Origin: a virus
Virus record (IMG/VR): IMGVR_UViG_3300045855_000044
Span: 1 to 31,221 of that record
Reading direction: 5' to 3' (one strand)
Length of the DNA: 31,221 nt
Shown here: positions 13,626-21,295 of the stretch, piece by piece
Position numbering within the stretch: position 1 is the stretch's first letter
How the letters are laid out: each line of letters begins with the position of its first letter
The notes under the pieces: model-generated
Told to the model about the DNA's origin: nothing
Database searches by the model: none
What the model saw: the letters and a program-made list of their open reading frames with translations, nothing else
Position numbers and translations under genes: made by a program

Positions 13626-13648
13626 GCCCCGTGAAAGCGGGGTGTTTT
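13626..13648 (+). terminator. Weak terminator after capsid gene
   Basis: CCCCG (13627-13631) pairs with CGGGG (13638-13642) around a 6-base loop, followed by TGTTTT. The stem is strong but the T-tract short, so partial termination is likely, keeping capsid message more abundant than downstream message. Confidence 0.55.
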
Positions 13649-13669
13649 ATAAATTATCAAGGAATTATT

Positions 13670-14386
13670 ATGTTTGCAACAATAACGGCAGGCAATCAGC
13701 CTTTTAATGATTGGTTCGCGCCCGACACCGTACAACGTCATCCGCTTGGTTTCCAAGTCGATGCAGTTGATCCTTTTTGGGGTGGAGGTCGGTTTATTTA
13801 TGTCAAGTCTGGCGATGCTATTTTAAAAGGCTCGCTGGTTATGTTTGATGAGCAGTACACAGCGGTATTATTACCTAATACAGCATCACAACAATTTCCA
13901 TTCGGCATTGCAATGGCTCCATCTGCATCAGGCACTTATGGTTGGTTACAGATTGCAGGGCGCGCAGTTATCAAGACCAATGCAACAGTTGCAGCGGATG
14001 CGGCTATGGGTGTTACGGCGGCAGGTATTGCTGGCGCTTACAGCACGCTGAAAGGCTTTGTTGGTGTTCGTAACCGTAAGGCTGCAACAGGTACCGAGAC
14101 AATTGCCAACGTGAATGTAAAGCTTGGTAGTTCGGCTTTATATTGCGTCAATGGTTATGACGGTGCTTTCTTGGGTGCGGCCATTACATCAGGCTCAGGT
14201 ATCCCTGTTTCTTCTGTAGTAGCAAAACTATTGCCAGACGGCAAAACCATCATGATGGGATCCGCAATCGGCACGGTTGATAAAATATCTACAGCTGATG
14301 GCACTATTGCATCATTGACGTTAACTTATACCGGCTATGGATCAGCTTTGATCAATAATCCATCCTGCACTTCCGCAGTCGCTTAA
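13670..14386 (+). CDS. Putative capsid decoration / head protein, 238 aa
   Basis: The protein begins MFATITAGNQPFNDWFAPDT and is rich in small residues, with beta-type segments (FIYVKSGDAILKGSLVMFD, GWLQIAGRAVIKTNA) and Gly/Ala/Thr-rich stretches. The position between capsid and neck genes, flanked by two terminators of its own, suggests a head decoration or fibre protein made in quantity. The ATG at 13670 has AAGGA eight bases upstream. A GTG at 13631 in the same frame lies inside the terminator stem and is rejected. Confidence 0.6.
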   Translation: MFATITAGNQPFNDWFAPDTVQRHPLGFQVDAVDPFWGGGRFIYVKSGDAILKGSLVMFDEQYTAVLLPNTASQQFPFGIAMAPSASGTYGWLQIAGRAVIKTNATVAADAAMGVTAAGIAGAYSTLKGFVGVRNRKAATGTETIANVNVKLGSSALYCVNGYDGAFLGAAITSGSGIPVSSVVAKLLPDGKTIMMGSAIGTVDKISTADGTIASLTLTYTGYGSALINNPSCTSAVA

Positions 14387-14393
14387 CAATAAA

Positions 14394-14419
14394 AGCCCCG
14401 CTTCGGTGGGGCTATTTTT
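14394..14419 (+). terminator. Intrinsic terminator with UUCG tetraloop
   Basis: AGCCCCGC (14394-14401) pairs with GTGGGGCT (14406-14413) around a TTCG tetraloop, followed by ATTTTT. Confidence 0.85.
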
Positions 14420-14428
14420 AGGAATAAT

Positions 14429-15097
14429 ATGCAAAATCAAGTGCAATTAAATAATGACGTTGGCGGAATGCCGTTTGTTCGCTTTGAACGTATGCCTGTT
14501 GAAGATGCGCAGGCTAGCCTTACGGCTGGTCACTATGTCGCGAAAGACATAGATTATGCAAAGATCACTCCACCTTTTAGCAAAGATATATTTGTAACCA
14601 CCGTTGCTAATTGGAAAGAACAATTAAAGCAGGATGCAGCTCAAGGCCGAATCCCGCATGAATGGCTGGCAAAGTATGACGCGCATTATCAAGCGTGGCT
14701 GACGGGTCAGGAATTGCCAGTTGACGGAACTCCTATCCGTGGCTGGGGCGTATGTTCACCGGCTCAACAAGAGACGTTGATACGTATGCACATATTAACC
14801 GTCGAGCAACTAGCACAATTGCCACACGAGGGTATTATGCGCGTTGGCATGGGTGCGGTCGATTTAAAGAATAAAGCAGAAGCATGGCTAAAACAGCTTA
14901 AAAAGGCCGGGCCAAATACGTTGGAAATTGCCGCATTAAAAAAGGAAAATGATGTACTTAATGTATCAATTGCAGGGCTAGAGTCGCGCGTTGTTGAGTT
15001 GACCAGGCTTATTGACCAGGCTGGTCTCTTGAAACAAGAGCCAGTGGCGCAGCAAAAGCGCGATACTATAACCGTTGACGACCTGATGGCTGACTAA
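14429..15097 (+). CDS. Putative virion-associated protein with HhH-like and coiled-coil regions
   Basis: This 222-residue protein is not firmly recognised. Residues about 101-165 (GTPIRGWGVCSPAQQETLIR, then LTVEQLAQL and VGMGAVDLKNKAEAWLK) resemble a helix-hairpin-helix-like small domain of the kind that follows a hinge of Thr-Val-Glu-Gln-Leu. Residues about 172-200 form a short coiled coil (ALKKENDVLNVSIAGLESR). It sits just before the head-tail adaptor gene and joins it by TAATG. An AGGAAT ribosome site precedes the ATG. A head-completion or structural role is inferred from position. Confidence 0.6.
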   Translation: MQNQVQLNNDVGGMPFVRFERMPVEDAQASLTAGHYVAKDIDYAKITPPFSKDIFVTTVANWKEQLKQDAAQGRIPHEWLAKYDAHYQAWLTGQELPVDGTPIRGWGVCSPAQQETLIRMHILTVEQLAQLPHEGIMRVGMGAVDLKNKAEAWLKQLKKAGPNTLEIAALKKENDVLNVSIAGLESRVVELTRLIDQAGLLKQEPVAQQKRDTITVDDLMAD

Positions 15098-15807
15098 TGA
15101 ATCTTTTAACGCTAGTACAAAAAGTATGTGACCGTATTAGTATACCTAAGCCGACTTCGGTAATGGGATCAACTGATAGCCAGATTACACAACTTTTAGC
15201 GTTATTGGAAGAAGAAGTAAACGACCTTGCCAAACGCCACGACTGGCAGGGTTTAGAGCATGAGGCCGTACACACAACTATAAATGCTGAAGATCAAGGC
15301 GCTATCGAAACCCTTGACCCAGGTTTTAGGTTTTTACGTAATAATACCATTTGGGACTATACCGATAGACTGCCAGTATTAGGGCCATTAAGCGGTAAAC
15401 AATGGCAGGCGATTAAAGCTATTCTAGCCAATGGCCCGCGTTATTATTTCCGGTTTCGTGGCAATCATTTAATTGTTAATCCTATCCCTGCCGCGGGACA
15501 TGTTTGGAAGTTTGAGTATCAATCGAAATACGCGATACTTGCAGCGGACGGCGTGACGCTAAAAGAGTTTTTTACTGCTGATACCGATACTTTCATCTTG
15601 CCTGATGATTTGCACCTATTGGGATTAAGGTGGCGCTGGATGCGAGAAAAGGGGCTGGATTATGGCGAGTTATTCAATACCTATGAATATCAAGTAAAAG
15701 ATGCAATGGGGCGCGATGGTGGCGCACCTGTGTTAAGCATGGATGGAGACAGGAAGGAAACGCGGCCTGGTATCTTTGTACCCAATGGCAACTGGACTGT
15801 TCCATGA
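15097..15807 (+). CDS. Head-tail adaptor (P22 gp4-like)
   Basis: This 236-residue protein starts MNLLTLVQKVCDRISIPKP, continues with LLEEEVNDLAKRHDWQGLEH, then beta-rich central strands (RYYFRFRGNHLIVNPIPAAG, HVWKFEYQSKYAIL) and a late helix with LRWRWMREKGLDYGEL. This matches the adaptor proteins that dock under the portal of podophages and begin the tail. It overlaps the gene before by one base and the gene after by four (ATGA). Confidence 0.8.
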   Translation: MNLLTLVQKVCDRISIPKPTSVMGSTDSQITQLLALLEEEVNDLAKRHDWQGLEHEAVHTTINAEDQGAIETLDPGFRFLRNNTIWDYTDRLPVLGPLSGKQWQAIKAILANGPRYYFRFRGNHLIVNPIPAAGHVWKFEYQSKYAILAADGVTLKEFFTADTDTFILPDDLHLLGLRWRWMREKGLDYGELFNTYEYQVKDAMGRDGGAPVLSMDGDRKETRPGIFVPNGNWTVP

Positions 15808-17369
15808 GACAGCCAGCTATAAACAAGGCGCAGGCAAAGCAACAAATTAGCCAATTTGTAAGCTATCAAGCGCCGATAGGCGGCTGGAACGCCATTGATG
15901 CACTGGCAAACATGCAGCCAACCGAGGCCGTACAGTTAGATAACTGGTATCCACGTCCTAATTATTGTGAGATTCGAGGCGGCAGCGTAGCAACTGCAAC
16001 TGGCATGACTGGGAACGGCAAAACACTTGCTGTTTATAATGGTATAACCGGGCTTAATAAAATGTTTTGCGCCACTGCAAGCGGCGTATATAACGTATCA
16101 TCCAGCGGCGCAGTAGGGGCATCCGTAGCAGCCAGAACCAATGGCAAGCATCAACACATGATGTTCGGAGATGGGACAAATAATTATCTAATCATGGTGA
16201 ATGGGGTTGATAAACCGCTTTACTATGATGGTACAACTTGGCTGGCAGTAGATGGAGCGACAAGCCCAGCATTAACAGGAGTAACCACTACAAACCTTAT
16301 CGGCTTATGCATGTTTAAAGGCCGGTTAATGTTTATTGAGAAAGGCACGTTGGCGTTTTGGTATCTGGCGGCGGGGGCGGCTGGTGGACTGCTTACAAAA
16401 TTTGATCTATCAGGCGTGGCGCAACAAGGCGGCTATTTGATGGCGGCTGAATCATGGACAGTTGACGCTGGCAACGGCGTTGATGATCGGATGGTTTTTG
16501 TTACCAGTAATGGCGAGGTCATTGTCTATCAAGGCACTAATCCCTCATCATCTACAACATGGGGCTTGGTTGGTATCTACCATATAGGAGAGCCATTAGG
16601 CCGTCAGTGCATACTAAAGATAGGTGCAGAATTAATATTTTTGACCAAAGACGGCGCTTATCCAATATCGACAATTTGGCAGGCATCAGGCCTTGACTTT
16701 TCAAAAGCGGCAACACGTAAAGTACAGAACGAATTTAATGATATGGCGCGTATTTATGGCGCTAATTATGGATGGAAAGCCATATCTTATCCTGAACAAT
16801 CGGCGGTATTAGTCAATATTCCGCTTGCAGAGGATGGCATACATTATCAGTTTGTCATGAATACGTTAAACAATTCATGGTGTCGATTTATTGGATGGGA
16901 TGCTGAGGACTTTGCGCTGTTTAACTCTGAGTTATATTTTTGCAAAGGTACTGGCGTTTACAAGGCATGGACTGGTCTGTCTGACTTAGGCAGCAACATT
17001 TCAGCCTACGCAAAAACAGCATTTTCATACTTCAATACACCAGGACAGCAGAAGGATTTTAAACTGTTTAGGCCGGTAATAGCGGCCAGCGGGACACTAT
17101 CATTTTTAACCGGAATGGACATTGATTACAGCGATAATCCATTAACCGCATCATCTACTTACGCCATATCAAGCGGCGGGCTTTGGGGTACGGCAGTATG
17201 GGGTAGTTCATTATGGTCTACGACGACCTTAACCACCGTTAAAAAATGGGCGACTCCTAACATTTACCCAGGATATGCGGCGGCAGGGAAACTAAAGATC
17301 GATACCAAAAATTTAAATGTGCAGTGGTATAGTGTTGATTATGCGTTCGAGGTCGGTAATGGCATATAA
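15804..17369 (+). CDS. Tail hub / head-closure protein (P22 gp10-type)
   Basis: This 521-residue beta-rich protein opens with a helical segment, then SYQAPIGGWNAIDALANMQP and AVQLDNWYPRPNYCEIRGGS. That motif pair is characteristic of podophage hub or DNA-stabilisation proteins that close the neck after packaging. Repeated strands with Trp/Tyr-Gly turns (TSNGEVIVYQGTNPSSSTTW, LKIGAELIFLTKDGAYPIS) suggest a propeller-like fold. Position after the adaptor supports the call. Its end overlaps the acetyltransferase gene by 11 bases. Confidence 0.75.
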   Translation: MRQPAINKAQAKQQISQFVSYQAPIGGWNAIDALANMQPTEAVQLDNWYPRPNYCEIRGGSVATATGMTGNGKTLAVYNGITGLNKMFCATASGVYNVSSSGAVGASVAARTNGKHQHMMFGDGTNNYLIMVNGVDKPLYYDGTTWLAVDGATSPALTGVTTTNLIGLCMFKGRLMFIEKGTLAFWYLAAGAAGGLLTKFDLSGVAQQGGYLMAAESWTVDAGNGVDDRMVFVTSNGEVIVYQGTNPSSSTTWGLVGIYHIGEPLGRQCILKIGAELIFLTKDGAYPISTIWQASGLDFSKAATRKVQNEFNDMARIYGANYGWKAISYPEQSAVLVNIPLAEDGIHYQFVMNTLNNSWCRFIGWDAEDFALFNSELYFCKGTGVYKAWTGLSDLGSNISAYAKTAFSYFNTPGQQKDFKLFRPVIAASGTLSFLTGMDIDYSDNPLTASSTYAISSGGLWGTAVWGSSLWSTTTLTTVKKWATPNIYPGYAAAGKLKIDTKNLNVQWYSVDYAFEVGNGI

Positions 17370-17787
17370 GATTATTGATAATGATCGGGTAAGGTGTCAG
17401 GCATGGGTAGCCAGTATATCCGGTACAGTCGGCGCTGAAATGACCGAGACTATCGGCCTTGAGAAAGACGGAGAATTGGTGTGTGTAGTAGGGTATAATT
17501 GCTTCAATGGCAAGTCATGCCAGCAACATATTTATAGCGACGGAATAGCAAAATACGCGCCACGAAATTTTATATGGTTTATTTATTATTATCCGTTTAT
17601 ACAGCTTGGACTTGACCTATTAATAGGCATATTCCCAGAGGATAACGCCAATATTATCAGACTGGCATCACATGCAGGATTTGAGGAAAAGTATAGAATT
17701 GATGGAGGCCATCCAGATGGCGATTTAATTTTATGTACGATGAAAAAGTCAGACTGCAAATTATTAAACATCAAAATCAAGGTATAA
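17359..17787 (+). CDS. GNAT-family acetyltransferase-like protein
   Basis: This 142-residue protein has the GNAT layout: a GLEKDGELVCVVGYNCFNGK strand pair, a central helix, then LGLDLLIGIFPEDNANIIRL and ASHAGFEEKYRI. The last two correspond to the strand-5 and helix-4 region where an asparagine-rich turn and the aGF motif contact CoA. The usual Q/RxxGxG/A loop is not clear. Similar GNAT-like genes stand among podophage structural genes, with unknown substrates. The ATG at 17359 has GAGG eight bases upstream and replaces a longer reading from 17317. It overlaps the hub gene by 11 bases. Confidence 0.72.
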   Translation: MAYKIIDNDRVRCQAWVASISGTVGAEMTETIGLEKDGELVCVVGYNCFNGKSCQQHIYSDGIAKYAPRNFIWFIYYYPFIQLGLDLLIGIFPEDNANIIRLASHAGFEEKYRIDGGHPDGDLILCTMKKSDCKLLNIKIKV

Positions 17788-17791
17788 AATT

Positions 17792-18637
17792 ATGGGCGGC
17801 GGATCAGCACCAGGAACACCGGATTATGTAGGGGCGGCAAATGCCCAGGGCGAGGCTAATTTAAAGGCAGCGCGCGCAACTGGGCAAATGAACAACCCAA
17901 ATGTCAACAATCCATACGGAAAGCAGTCTGTTACCTGGAATGGGGACACAGCAACCATTAACCAAACTCTATCACCTGAGCAGCAAAAACTGTATGAATC
18001 AGGTTTGATCGGCAAGAACACTAATTTGCAGACCGGCAACTCGCTTGCTAAAAACTCTCAAATGGCACTTAGTAAGCCGGTAGACTTTAGCGGGCTACCA
18101 GCGGCGCCAACAAGTGCAAATAAAACCCGGCAAGATGTAGTAGACTCGATGATGAGTCGCGTTAATACCGATACGACAGGACAACGAGACGCAGCAAACT
18201 CTCAGCTAATAGCGCAGGGAATAAGGCCGGGTACGGCGGCGTATTCTACGGCAATGACCCAAATTGACCGCCAATATAACGATGCAAGACAGCAGGCGAT
18301 TAATGCTGGCACTTCGGCGGCGAGTCAAGATTACAGCCAAAACATGGGAACGCACCAGCAAGCTATTAGCGACATGTTGGCGCAGCGTGATACTTCATTA
18401 AACGAAATGAATGCCCTACAGGGTGGAACACAGGTTAGTAACCCATTTGCTGGTAACTTAGGTTTTCAAGGTGGTGCAAGCGTACAGGCCGCTCCTATCG
18501 CTAATGCAGTAGGGCAACAAGGGCAAGCGGCACAAAATATGTACAACGTCCAACAAGCAAGCCAGAACGGTAATATTTCAGCCGGAGCTGGCATGTTGGG
18601 TTCATTAGGTCAAGCCGCAGCTACATATTACAAATGA
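17792..18637 (+). CDS. Putative internal/ejection protein, 281 aa
   Basis: The protein begins MGGGSAPGTPDYVGAANAQG, a Gly/Ala/Gln/Asn-rich start common in podophage internal virion proteins, and continues with SVTWNGDTATINQTLSPEQQ. A long helical middle has QLIAQGIRPGTAAYSTAMTQ and DRQYNDARQQAINAGTS. It lacks a catalytic motif. By order it belongs to the set ejected into the cell with the DNA. It overlaps the next gene by four bases (ATGA). Confidence 0.65.
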   Translation: MGGGSAPGTPDYVGAANAQGEANLKAARATGQMNNPNVNNPYGKQSVTWNGDTATINQTLSPEQQKLYESGLIGKNTNLQTGNSLAKNSQMALSKPVDFSGLPAAPTSANKTRQDVVDSMMSRVNTDTTGQRDAANSQLIAQGIRPGTAAYSTAMTQIDRQYNDARQQAINAGTSAASQDYSQNMGTHQQAISDMLAQRDTSLNEMNALQGGTQVSNPFAGNLGFQGGASVQAAPIANAVGQQGQAAQNMYNVQQASQNGNISAGAGMLGSLGQAAATYYK

Positions 18638-19047
18638 TAAGCGAATTAGCCAAACAAGGTAATATGCCGTCTATCATGGAAGTGGAGCGGCAGTTATTGA
18701 CAATGGAGCAAGTAGAATGCCCCGTAACCCATTATCATATTGACGGGGTTTATTGTCGGTCGATGTTCATTCCTGCCGGGACACTATTAACTGGCAAGAT
18801 CCACAACAAAGAAAATATTTCAATACTTGCTCAGGGTACGATTAGGATAACCAACGGCGAAACGTCAAAGTTCGTTGGCGCTCCTTACATTATGGTTGAT
18901 AAGCCAGGGATTAAACGTATGGGGTATGCTGAAACGGATTGTACCTTTATCAATGTTATGAGGTCTGATTTAACCGACATTGCAGAGCTTGAGCGTGAAT
19001 TAGTGAGCGACACTTTTGAAGAATACGAACAAAGGCGGCTAACATGA
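18634..19047 (+). CDS. Small cupin-like phage protein
   Basis: This 137-residue protein has CPVTHYHIDGVYCRSMFIPA, GTLLTGKIHNKENISILAQG and PGIKRMGYAETDCTFINVMR. These read as the two jelly-roll halves of a cupin-like barrel, with His residues in the first half. The helical C-terminus is acidic. Such genes recur within podophage ejection clusters, and their role is unknown. Four-base overlaps on both sides tie it to the cluster. Confidence 0.62.
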   Translation: MISELAKQGNMPSIMEVERQLLTMEQVECPVTHYHIDGVYCRSMFIPAGTLLTGKIHNKENISILAQGTIRITNGETSKFVGAPYIMVDKPGIKRMGYAETDCTFINVMRSDLTDIAELERELVSDTFEEYEQRRLT

Positions 19048-19880
19048 GTTTTATAGCAGCAGGGGCAGCAGTAGCGGCGGCGGCTGGATTATCCGGTGCT
19101 GCTGCCACAGCAGTAGGGGCGGCGGCAACTGTAGCCATGTCAGCAGCTACCGGATCGGCTCTCGGCGCTGGTGTATCGGCAGCGACAGGAGGAGATGTAG
19201 GCAAGGGCGCATTAATGGGTGCGGCAGGCGGAGCGGTTACGGGTGGTCTGGGCGCACTTGGTGCGGCAGGCGGAGCAGCGGGCGCGGCAGGTGAGGCAGC
19301 AGCGGCAGCAGCACCGGCAGCGGGGACAGAAGCGGCAGCAGCAGGAACCAGCGCGGCGGGTGGCTTATCCAGCGCAGGCGCAGCGGGTACTGAGGCGATA
19401 ACCCCGGCTTTTGAATCGGGTGTAGCGGGAACAAGCGCAGGAACAGGGGCAGGCGAGGCTGGCTCTACAACCGGACAATTAGCAGGGGCAAGCAGTATTA
19501 ACCCGGCATTCGACTCAGAAGTTGGACGGATGGCAGCTCAGGGAGGCGTTGCTGGCACGCCTGGAACAGAGGCACTCGGCACAGCAGGAACAAGCGCGGG
19601 TGATGTTGCGGGCGGGGCGGTCACTCCGGACATTGCAGGAGATGCGGCAAATGCTGGGATGCTGGCTAATCAACCAGCCGTACAAGGGCTTAAGACGCTG
19701 TATAAGATTAACGATATGTCCAACAACATAAACGGCCTAACTCAACAGCCAGATTACAGCAACATAACCAGGGCAGAAGGCAACCAGCTAGGCCAGGCTA
19801 TTATTGCAACACCAGCGCCAAATTTTAAAGATAAGATTAAAAATCAAATGCTAATGAATAACTTTGGGATGGGTTTCTAA
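19044..19880 (+). CDS. Ala/Gly-rich internal virion protein
   Basis: This 278-residue protein has a first 115 residues that are nearly all Ala, Gly, Val and Ser, with glycine-zipper-like spacing (GAAGGAVTGGLGALGAAGGA). This is the style of membrane-inserting ejection proteins. Two related blocks occur, TPAFESGVAGTSAG and NPAFDSEVGRMAAQ. The C-terminal 60 residues are more ordinary. The stretch is GC-rich compared with its neighbours because of GCN/GGN codons. A role in forming the DNA-entry channel is an inference from composition and position. Confidence 0.65.
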   Translation: MSFIAAGAAVAAAAGLSGAAATAVGAAATVAMSAATGSALGAGVSAATGGDVGKGALMGAAGGAVTGGLGALGAAGGAAGAAGEAAAAAAPAAGTEAAAAGTSAAGGLSSAGAAGTEAITPAFESGVAGTSAGTGAGEAGSTTGQLAGASSINPAFDSEVGRMAAQGGVAGTPGTEALGTAGTSAGDVAGGAVTPDIAGDAANAGMLANQPAVQGLKTLYKINDMSNNINGLTQQPDYSNITRAEGNQLGQAIIATPAPNFKDKIKNQMLMNNFGMGF

Positions 19881-21295
19881 TGGCTACACTAGACGAAGAA
19901 CAAGCGGCGATAGCAAGGCGGCAGAAGATTGCAGAAATGTTAATGCAGCAAGGACAGCAACCACTAGAAACAAATCAAATGGCTGGGGGTTATGTTGTGC
20001 CGGTTTCGCCATTAGCCGGGATTGCCAAAGTAACACAACAGTTAGCGGGGGCTTATGTTGCGCGCAAAGTAGATCAGGAAAGCAAAGACCTATCGCAAAG
20101 AAAACAGGATATAGTGAAGGCGCTTTATACCGGAGCAGAGCCGCCAACATTGGCAGCGGTGGCTAATAGCGGGCTTGCGTCGCCAGAAAGCTTATTGACA
20201 ATGGGCGCTAATATCCAGACAGCCAACGCATTACACGGTGCAAAGGTTGAGGATAGACAAGCCGCGTCAAATAATATGATGGCGCAACACGCAGCGGATG
20301 CAAAAGCACGCGCAGAGGAGGCTAGTATTAGACGGCAAGAGGAGGCGGCTAATAGAGAGCAAATGATAAGATTAACAAGGAGCCTGACACCACCACCCAC
20401 ACCACCCGCAGATCCGGCAGTACAGGTTATTGGTACGGATGGAAAGCCCCATTTTATGCGCACATCTGACGCTATCAAGAATGGCGCTTCACCTTATGCG
20501 CAACAGTCCGCCGGTGGTGTTGAGATTATTGGCCCAGATCAAAAACCTGTAGTCGTATCAAAGGCCGATTCTGTAGGTCATCAGTTATTCCATCCGTCAC
20601 TAACTTCTGGAACGTCGATGGAATTGCCTCCAGAAACGGCTGATTTTATAGCAGGGCAGCTATTAGCTGGAAATAAAAGCGCGGCAGCAAGTATAAGAGC
20701 AAGCGGAGATAAAAGCGCCTGGACAAAAGTACAAATATCATTACAAAAACAAGCAAAAGATGCGGGTATTGATCCAAAAGAATTAACGGCAATAACCGGA
20801 GAATTTGAAGGCTTCAAATCAGGACAAAGGGCACTCGGTAATAGACAGGCTAATATTGAAATGGCAAGCACAGCTGCGGCTAAATTGGCACCATTAGCAG
20901 TTGAAGCAAGCGATAATTGGGAGCGTACAAAGTACATGCCAATTAATAAGATAATGGCGGCGTATGATGCGGGGACAAGTGACCCAGAAATACTTAAATT
21001 TGGAGCAGCGCACAATGCGCTTATCAATGTTTATTCAAGAGCCATTAACCCGACTGGCGTACCAACTATTTACGATAAGCAACACGCGAGTGAAATACTT
21101 GATAAAGCCGTAGGTAAAGAAGGTTATCAAGCAGCAGTTAGCCAGTTAATGAAAGAAATACAAGTAGAGCAAGAGGTGCCAGACGCAGTAAAGGCTGATA
21201 CAAGAGCAAGGTTTACGGGCGCTGAAAGACCAAAGGATAACAAACCCAATACTAAGGTTTTGAAATTTGATGCTAATGGCAATGTGGTGCAATAA
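19880..21295 (+). CDS. Putative ejection protein, 471 aa
   Basis: The protein is largely helical. The N-terminus has DEEQAAIARRQKIAEMLMQQ and a QLAGAYVARKVDQESK helix. Residues about 125-175 form a charged coiled coil (AADAKARAEEASIRRQEEA). The C-terminal half has helical Lys/Glu-rich segments. No enzymatic motif is seen. It joins the neighbouring genes by single-base overlaps (TAATG) on both sides, consistent with a stoichiometric virion component. Confidence 0.65.
   Translation: MATLDEEQAAIARRQKIAEMLMQQGQQPLETNQMAGGYVVPVSPLAGIAKVTQQLAGAYVARKVDQESKDLSQRKQDIVKALYTGAEPPTLAAVANSGLASPESLLTMGANIQTANALHGAKVEDRQAASNNMMAQHAADAKARAEEASIRRQEEAANREQMIRLTRSLTPPPTPPADPAVQVIGTDGKPHFMRTSDAIKNGASPYAQQSAGGVEIIGPDQKPVVVSKADSVGHQLFHPSLTSGTSMELPPETADFIAGQLLAGNKSAAASIRASGDKSAWTKVQISLQKQAKDAGIDPKELTAITGEFEGFKSGQRALGNRQANIEMASTAAAKLAPLAVEASDNWERTKYMPINKIMAAYDAGTSDPEILKFGAAHNALINVYSRAINPTGVPTIYDKQHASEILDKAVGKEGYQAAVSQLMKEIQVEQEVPDAVKADTRARFTGAERPKDNKPNTKVLKFDANGNVVQ

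Noticed and set aside
19219-19434. Arg/Gln-rich and Pro/Leu-rich alternative frames in the Ala/Gly-rich gene
   Set aside because: They are composition artefacts of GCN/GGN codon runs. The main frame has exact overlaps on both sides.
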